Positions 58,540 to 64,000 of a stretch of 64,000 nt of DNA are shown here, in pieces. The number at the start of each line of letters is the position of its first letter. Position 1 is the stretch's first letter. The stretch comes from Malikia sp. (GTDB taxonomy: Bacteria; Pseudomonadota; Gammaproteobacteria; Burkholderiales; Burkholderiaceae_C): positions 1 to 64,000 of the forward strand of contig NZ_JAQTZS010000004.1 in the NCBI RefSeq assembly GCF_028687635.1. The letters are read 5' to 3'. The notes under the pieces are model-generated. The model was not told the DNA's origin, ran no database searches, and worked only from the letters and a program-made list of their open reading frames with translations. The position numbers were made by a program, and so were the translations under genes.

Positions 58540-59736
58540 ATGCCTGATTCCCTCCTGCTGGCACGCCAGCGTCTGACCGTGCTCGGCTCCACCGGCTCCA
58601 TCGGCAAGAACACGCTGGACGTGGCGGCGCGCCACCCGGAACGCTTCGAAGTCTTTGCGTTGAGCGCCTCGACCCAGGTCGAGCTGCTGCTGGCGCAATG
58701 CGCCCAGTTCAAGCCGCGCTACGCCGTCATGGCCTCGCCCGCCCATGCCGCCTTGCTGCGCGAGCGCATCGCGGCCGAGGGTCTGGCCACCGAGGTGCTG
58801 GCCGGGCCCGCCGCCCTGTGCGAGATCAGCTCGCTGCCCGAGGTCGATGCCGTGATGGCCGCCATCGTCGGTGCTGCCGGCCTGGAGCCCTGCCTGGCGG
58901 CGGCGCGCAGCGGCAAGAAGCTGCTGCTGGCCAACAAGGAGGCGCTGGTCGTCGGCGGCGAGCTCTTCATGCGGGCGGTGCGCCAGGGTGGCGCCACGCT
59001 GCTGCCGATCGACAGCGAGCACTCGGCCATCTTCCAGTCCCTGCCCGAGGATGCCTCGACCTGGAACGAGCGGGTCGAGAAGATCATCCTGACCGCCTCG
59101 GGCGGGCCGTTCCGCAGCCGCGATCCGCTCACGCTGGCGCGGGTCACGCCCGACGAGGCCTGCGCCCACCCGAACTGGGTCATGGGCCGCAAGATCTCGG
59201 TCGATTCGGCCACCATGATGAACAAGGCGCTGGAGGTGATCGAGGCGCGCTACCTGTTCGGCCTGCCGCCCGAGCGCATCGAGGTCGTGATCCACCCGCA
59301 GAGCGTGCTGCATTCGATGGTGCAGTACCGCGACCGTTCGGTCGTGGCCCAGCTCGGCACGCCCGACATGCGGGTGCCGATCGCCTATGGCCTGAGCTGG
59401 CCGCGCCGCATCGAGTCGGGCGCCGAGGCGCTGGATTTCGCGCGCATGAGCGCGCTGACCTTCGAGCCGGCCGATCCGGTCCGCTTTCCCGGCCTGTTCC
59501 TGGCCTGGGAGGCGCTCAATGCGGTGCCGGGCACGACGGCGGTGCTCAATGCCGCCAACGAGGTGGCGGTGGCGTCCTTCCTGGAAGGCCGGCTGCGCTT
59601 TGATCAGATCCACCAGATCAACCGCGCCACGCTGGAGCATTACCAGCCGGCCGCGCCGCGCGGCCTCGACGACCTGCTCGCGATCGATGCCCGTGCCCGC
59701 GCCCTGGCTGCCGAGCGTGTCGCGCGCAGTCATTAA
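58540..59736 (+). CDS. dxr: 1-deoxy-D-xylulose 5-phosphate reductoisomerase
   Basis: 398 aa, second step of the MEP isoprenoid pathway feeding UppS. NADPH site VLGSTGSIGKNTLDV, LLLANKEALVVGGELFM, IDSEHSAIFQSL, TASGGPFRSRD and SVDSATMMNKALEVIEA. Confidence 0.97.
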   Translation: MPDSLLLARQRLTVLGSTGSIGKNTLDVAARHPERFEVFALSASTQVELLLAQCAQFKPRYAVMASPAHAALLRERIAAEGLATEVLAGPAALCEISSLPEVDAVMAAIVGAAGLEPCLAAARSGKKLLLANKEALVVGGELFMRAVRQGGATLLPIDSEHSAIFQSLPEDASTWNERVEKIILTASGGPFRSRDPLTLARVTPDEACAHPNWVMGRKISVDSATMMNKALEVIEARYLFGLPPERIEVVIHPQSVLHSMVQYRDRSVVAQLGTPDMRVPIAYGLSWPRRIESGAEALDFARMSALTFEPADPVRFPGLFLAWEALNAVPGTTAVLNAANEVAVASFLEGRLRFDQIHQINRATLEHYQPAAPRGLDDLLAIDARARALAAERVARSH

Positions 59737-59742
59737 GCCCTC

Positions 59743-61104
59743 ATGCTGACCGCGCTTGCCTTTGTCTGCGCGCTGGCGCTGCTGATCGCTGTCCACGAGT
59801 GGGGGCATTACCGCATGGCGCTGGCCTGCGGCGTCAGGGTGCTGCGCTTCTCGATCGGTTTCGGGCCGGTGCTGCTGCAATGGCGCGGGCGCAGCGGCAC
59901 CGAGTTCACGCTCTGCCTGCTGCCGCTGGGCGGCTATGTGCGCATGCTCGACGAGCGCGAGGCAGCCGTGCCTGAGCAGGAGCGCCACCTGGCGTTCAAC
60001 ACCCAGTCGCTGCGCGCGCGCGCGGCCATCGTCGCGGCCGGCCCGCTGGCCAATCTGGTGCTCGCGGTCCTGCTCTACGCCACCGTGTCCTGGGTCGGCC
60101 AGCCGCAGGCGCGGCCCGTGCTGTCCGCACCGGCGGCCGGCACGCTGGCGGCCGAGGCGGGCCTGCGCAGCGGGCTCTGGGTGCAGCGGCTGGCGCTAGA
60201 AGGTGAAGAGCCGCACGAGATCGTGAGTTTCGACCAGCTGGGCTGGGAGCTGACGCAAGCCGCGCTGTCCGGCCAGGACCTGAGGCTGTGGGCCGGCTCG
60301 GCCCAGCAGTCGGAAACCGACGAATACCGCCTGCCCTTGGCGACGCTGGGGCCGGTCGAGGCCGATGCCCGGCTGCTGACCCGCATCGGCATCGTCGCGC
60401 CCTGGTCGGCGCCGGTGATCGGCGAGCTGGTCGCAGGCGAGGCGGGTGCACGCTCCGGCCTGCTGCGCGGCGACCGGGTGCTGTCGGTCAACGGTCAGCC
60501 GGTGCAAGACGCGCAGCAGTTGCGCCAGCTCATCCGCGACAGCCTGGACGCCGAGGGCCGGGGGCTGGCGGCGCGCTGGCGGCTGGAGCGAGCCGGCCAG
60601 CCGCTGGAGCTGATGGTGCGACCCGAGCCCAAGGGGGAGGGCGCCGCGCGGGTCGCACGCATCGGCGCCTACGTGGGGGCTCCGCCCGAGACCGTCATCG
60701 TGCAGGAGGACCTGCTGGGCGGGTTGGCGCAGGGCCTGCGCCGCACCGGCGAGGTTGCCGCCATGACGCTGGGCATGATCGGCCGCATGGTGGCCGGACT
60801 GGCCTCGCTCGACAACCTGAGCGGCCCGATCTCGATCGCCGAATACGCCGGCAAATCCGCCAGTCTGGGGCCGGTGGCCTACCTGAGCTTCCTGGCGCTG
60901 ATCAGCGTCAGCCTGGGCGTGCTCAACCTGCTGCCGATCCCGGTCCTTGACGGCGGGCACCTGTTGTATTATCTGATCGAAGGCGTGACCGGCCGAAGCC
61001 TCTCCGTGCTCTGGCTGGAACGGCTGCAGCGTGCCGGCATGGCCATGCTGCTGGCGCTCATGAGCGTGGCCGTTTTCAATGACATCGCCCGACTGTTGGG
61101 CTGA
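59743..61104 (+). CDS. rseP: Regulator of sigma-E protease RseP
   Basis: 453 aa site-2 zinc metalloprotease of the inner membrane. Zinc motif AVHEWGHYRMAL near residue 20, two PDZ domains (about 120-200 and 215-300) and the second active site motif LNLLPIPVLDGGHLLYY. It cuts anti-sigma factors and clears signal-peptide remnants. Confidence 0.96.
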   Translation: MLTALAFVCALALLIAVHEWGHYRMALACGVRVLRFSIGFGPVLLQWRGRSGTEFTLCLLPLGGYVRMLDEREAAVPEQERHLAFNTQSLRARAAIVAAGPLANLVLAVLLYATVSWVGQPQARPVLSAPAAGTLAAEAGLRSGLWVQRLALEGEEPHEIVSFDQLGWELTQAALSGQDLRLWAGSAQQSETDEYRLPLATLGPVEADARLLTRIGIVAPWSAPVIGELVAGEAGARSGLLRGDRVLSVNGQPVQDAQQLRQLIRDSLDAEGRGLAARWRLERAGQPLELMVRPEPKGEGAARVARIGAYVGAPPETVIVQEDLLGGLAQGLRRTGEVAAMTLGMIGRMVAGLASLDNLSGPISIAEYAGKSASLGPVAYLSFLALISVSLGVLNLLPIPVLDGGHLLYYLIEGVTGRSLSVLWLERLQRAGMAMLLALMSVAVFNDIARLLG

Positions 61105-61116
61105 AATCCTGTTTCC

Positions 61117-63429
61117 ATGAAGAACTCCCTTTTCCGCATGCGCTCGCTTGCCATGGGCGCGATCGCCTCCACCCTGGTGGCCGCCTTGCCGGCCTGGGCT
61201 GTTGCACCGTTCCAGTTGCGCGACATCCGCCTCGAGGGGCTGCAGCGGGTCGAGCCCGGCACCGTGTTCGCCTCGCTGCCGTTTCGCGTCGGTGACCAGT
61301 ACAGCGACGACAAGGGCACGGCCGCGATCCGCGCGCTGTTCGGCCTGGGCCTGTTCTCGGACATCCGCCTGCAGGTCAACGGCGACGAGCTGGTCGTGAT
61401 CGTCGAGGAGCGCCCGACCGTGGCCGAGGTCAGCTTCAGCGGTGTCAAGGAGTTCGACGCCGAGGTGCTCAAGAAGGCGCTGCGCGACATCGGCCTGGCC
61501 GATGGACGTCCCTTCGATCGCGCGCTGGCCGACCGCGCCGAGCAGGAGCTCAAGCGCCAGTACCTGACGCGCAGCCTCTACGCGGCCCAGGTGACGGCCA
61601 CCGTCACGCCGATCGAGCGCAACCGCGTCAACGTCAATTTCAGCGTGGTCGAGGGCGATATCGCCAAGATCAAGGAAATTCGCATCGTCGGCAACCGGGC
61701 CTTCAGCGAGGACACCCTGCGCGGCCTGTTCGACCTCGACACCGGCGGCTGGCTGAGCTGGTACACCAAGAGCGACCGCTACTCGCGCACCAAGCTCAAC
61801 GCCGATCTCGAAACGCTGCGCAGCTACTACCTGTCGCGCGGCTACCTCGAGTTCCGCATCGACTCGACCCAGGTCGCGATCGCGCCCGAGAAGGACGCGA
61901 TGTCGATCACGATCAACCTGACCGAAGGCAAGCGCTACGTGGTCTCGGGCATCAAGCTCGAGGGCGACTACCTCGGCAAGGAAGAGGAATTCAAGTCGCT
62001 GATCGCGATCCGTGCCGGCCAGCCCTACAACGCCGAGGACGTGGCGCAGACGACCAAGGCCTTCACCGAGTTCTTCGGCGGCTTCGGCTACGCCTTCGCC
62101 CGCGTCGAGGCCAAGCCGCAGATCGACCGCGTCAACAACCGGGTCGCGCTGGTGCTGTCGGCGCAGCCCTCGCGCCGCGCCTATGTGCGCCGCATCAGCG
62201 TCGAAGGCAACAACCGCACCCGCGACGAGGTGATCCGGCGCGAGTTCCGCCAGCTCGAATCGGCCTGGTACGACGGCGACCGCATCAAGCTCTCGCGCGA
62301 CCGGGTTGACCGCCTGGGCTTCTTCACCCAGGTCGCGGTCGACACGGTCGAGGTGCCCGACGCGCCCGATCAGGTCGATCTGGTGGTCAGCGTGGCCGAG
62401 AAGCCGACCGGCAACCTGACGCTGGGCGCTGGCTTCTCGCAGGCCGAGAAGCTCTCCTTGATCGCCGGCATCCAGCAGGAGAACCTGTTCGGCTCGGGCA
62501 ACTACCTGGGCCTGAACGTCAACACCAGCAAGTACAACCGCCAGCTCTCGCTGAGCACGACCGACCCCTATTTCACGCCCGAGGGCATCTCGCGCACCTT
62601 CGATCTCTACTACCGCACCAGCCAGCCGCTGACCACGCAGGAAGGCAACTACAAGCTGACCACGCCGGGCGTGGCGGTGCGCTTTGGCGTGCCGTTCTCG
62701 GAGACCGACACGGTGTATTTCGGCGCCGGCCTGGAGCAGACCAAGATCGATCCGGGCAACGGCATGCCCCAGGCCTATAACGACTTCATCGGCACCTTCG
62801 GCGATGCGCCGGTCTCGGTGCCGCTGACGGTCGGTTGGGGCCGCGACACGCGCGACAGCGCGCTGGTGCCGACCATGGGTCGCCTGCAGCGCGTCAACGG
62901 CGAGCTCGGCATCGCGGGCGACACCCGCTACGCCAAGGCCAGCTACCAGTTCCAGCAGTATGTCCCGCTCAACAAGAAGTTCACGCTGGCGTTCAACGCC
63001 GAGGCGGGCTGGGGCGAGGGCCTGTCGGGCAAGTCTTATCCGCTGTTCAAGAACTTCTATGGCGGCGGTCTCGGCTCGGTGCGCGGCTTCGAGCAGGGCA
63101 CGCTGGGCGGCAAGTCCCAGATCATCGGTGGCACGACCATGGCCAACATCGGTGGCACCCGCAAGATGGTGCTCAACACCGAGCTGGTCGCCCCGTTCCC
63201 GGGCGCTGGCAACGACCGTACCTTGCGTCTGTACGGCTTCTTCGACATCGGCAACATCTACGGCGAGGACGAAAAGCTCGACTTCGCCGACCTGCGCGCC
63301 TCGACCGGTGTGGGCATCAGCTGGATTTCGCCCATCGGCCCGCTTAGAATCGCCTACGCCCGTCCGGTGCGCAAGCAATCCGGCGACAAGACCCAGAGCA
63401 TCCAATTCCAGATCGGGACCTCCTTCTGA
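61117..63429 (+). CDS. bamA: Outer membrane protein assembly factor BamA
   Basis: 770 aa with signal peptide (ending PAWAVAP), five POTRA domains (about 25-425) and a 16-strand beta barrel with the lid-loop motif GSVRGFEQG. C-terminal residue Phe (IQFQIGTSF), as needed for barrel assembly. It inserts outer membrane proteins. Confidence 0.97.
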   Translation: MKNSLFRMRSLAMGAIASTLVAALPAWAVAPFQLRDIRLEGLQRVEPGTVFASLPFRVGDQYSDDKGTAAIRALFGLGLFSDIRLQVNGDELVVIVEERPTVAEVSFSGVKEFDAEVLKKALRDIGLADGRPFDRALADRAEQELKRQYLTRSLYAAQVTATVTPIERNRVNVNFSVVEGDIAKIKEIRIVGNRAFSEDTLRGLFDLDTGGWLSWYTKSDRYSRTKLNADLETLRSYYLSRGYLEFRIDSTQVAIAPEKDAMSITINLTEGKRYVVSGIKLEGDYLGKEEEFKSLIAIRAGQPYNAEDVAQTTKAFTEFFGGFGYAFARVEAKPQIDRVNNRVALVLSAQPSRRAYVRRISVEGNNRTRDEVIRREFRQLESAWYDGDRIKLSRDRVDRLGFFTQVAVDTVEVPDAPDQVDLVVSVAEKPTGNLTLGAGFSQAEKLSLIAGIQQENLFGSGNYLGLNVNTSKYNRQLSLSTTDPYFTPEGISRTFDLYYRTSQPLTTQEGNYKLTTPGVAVRFGVPFSETDTVYFGAGLEQTKIDPGNGMPQAYNDFIGTFGDAPVSVPLTVGWGRDTRDSALVPTMGRLQRVNGELGIAGDTRYAKASYQFQQYVPLNKKFTLAFNAEAGWGEGLSGKSYPLFKNFYGGGLGSVRGFEQGTLGGKSQIIGGTTMANIGGTRKMVLNTELVAPFPGAGNDRTLRLYGFFDIGNIYGEDEKLDFADLRASTGVGISWISPIGPLRIAYARPVRKQSGDKTQSIQFQIGTSF

Positions 63430-63944
63430 TGAAATCGTTCAAGCGCGTTTTTTCGCGCCAGGCCATCGCGGCACTGGCGCTCGGTTGTGCCACCCTGGCT
63501 TCGGCCGCCGAACTCAAGATCGGCTTCGTCAACACCGACCGCATCTTCAAGGAAGCCTCGACCGCCAAGGCGGCCCAGTCCAAGCTGGAGCAGGAGTTCT
63601 CGCGCCGCGAGCGCGAGGTCGAGGCGCTGGCCGGTCAGCTCAAGTCCGCTTCCGAGAAGTTCGAGAAGGATGCGCCGACCCTGTCCGAGAGCCAGCGCGG
63701 CACGCGTCAGCGCCAGCTGGTCGAGCTCGACCGCGAGTTCCAGCGCAAGCGCCGCGAGTTCCAGGAAGACCTGGCGCAACGCAAGAACGAGGAGCTGCAG
63801 ATCGTGCTCGAGCGCGCCAACCGCGTCATCAAGCAGGTCGCCGAGAGCGAGAAGTACGACCTCATCATGCAGGAAGCGGTCTACGTCAATCCCAGGCTCG
63901 ACATCACCGACAAGGTGTTGAGCGGACTCAACAACGCCAAGTGA
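63429..63944 (+). CDS. skp: Periplasmic chaperone Skp/OmpH
   Basis: 171 aa. Signal peptide (ALALGCATLASAAELK), then KIGFVNTDRIFKEA and a long coiled coil (FSRREREVEALAGQLKSASE...). It holds unfolded outer membrane proteins for BamA. Its ATG overlaps the bamA stop (TGATG). Confidence 0.95.
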   Translation: MKSFKRVFSRQAIAALALGCATLASAAELKIGFVNTDRIFKEASTAKAAQSKLEQEFSRREREVEALAGQLKSASEKFEKDAPTLSESQRGTRQRQLVELDREFQRKRREFQEDLAQRKNEELQIVLERANRVIKQVAESEKYDLIMQEAVYVNPRLDITDKVLSGLNNAK

Positions 63945-63954
63945 TGGTCAGGCC

Positions 63955-64000
63955 GTGAGCGCCACCCTGGCCGAAATCCGCGCCGCCCTGGGCGGCGTTT
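63955..64000 (+). CDS. lpxD: UDP-3-O-acylglucosamine N-acyltransferase LpxD (partial)
   Basis: Fifteen codons from GTG (MSATLAEIRAALGGV) before the window ends. The start resembles LpxD N-termini, and position after skp is the conserved order. It would make lipid A precursors. Confidence 0.7.
   Translation, partial: MSATLAEIRAALGGV

Noticed and set aside
60196-63405. 1069-aa minus-strand ORF opposite rseP and bamA
   Set aside because: Low-complexity Leu/Ala/Asp/Arg composition typical of an antisense frame; bamA and rseP are certain.

Overview
The window is GC-rich and comes from a betaproteobacterium, most likely order Burkholderiales. This rests on gene content: a PhaR-type polyhydroxyalkanoate regulator, a three-gene proton-translocating transhydrogenase (pntAA-pntAB-pntB), an elongation factor P carrying Arg32 beside its rhamnosyltransferase EarP, and the rpsB-to-lpxD envelope/translation cluster. 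No species can be named from the sequence alone.

Layout. 1-8697 is host chromosome: end of an ETF-ubiquinone oxidoreductase, pnt operon, earP-efp (minus strand), uvrC, pgsA, tRNA-Val(UAC), phaR and the first 19 codons of rimO. 8698-46798 is a complete-looking, about 38.1 kb HK97-like siphophage-type prophage integrated by a large serine recombinase inside rimO. 46799-64000 is host again: the rest of rimO, five tRNA-Leu(CAG) genes in two tandem clusters, rnr, a YggT-family gene, nnr, then rpsB-tsf-pyrH-frr-uppS-cdsA-dxr-rseP-bamA-skp-lpxD (lpxD cut by the window edge).

Prophage organisation. From attL a leftward operon of nine genes overlapped or nearly overlapped end to end (13506-8774, including a 713-aa ParB-like protein and a DUF4406 protein) starts at a good promoter with an inverted-repeat operator. 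A leftward XRE repressor faces a rightward Cro-like gene; rightward follow a CII-like regulator, a VapE-type primase/helicase, a TGTCCA repeat region that may be the origin, a Q-like antiterminator with a terminator just behind it, HNH, a candidate cos, TerS/TerL, portal, protease, capsid, connectors, tail tube, a lambda-style G/GT frameshift pair, tape measure, tail tip, a tail-fibre cluster ending in an SGNH-hydrolase-like protein, and a lysis cassette (holin-like, GH19 endolysin). A leftward four-gene operon (43680-39784) follows, with a structured leader that has the hallmarks of a C4-type antisense RNA. Last come a lipoprotein/membrane-protein pair and the integrase.

Most notable: (i) the prophage cuts rimO at the codons of the first cluster-binding cysteine but carries its own in-frame replacement 5' end, so the lysogen keeps a full-length RimO with a phage-encoded N-terminus; (ii) the leader at 43685-43964 contains two separate self-complementary pairs, one covering the ribosome binding site of the next gene, inside a conserved-looking fold, which implies a second, RNA-based immunity circuit besides the CI/Cro-like switch; (iii) the operon it controls ends in a membrane protein with a C-terminal winged-helix-like domain. 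Functions given for these are inference and need the tests listed.
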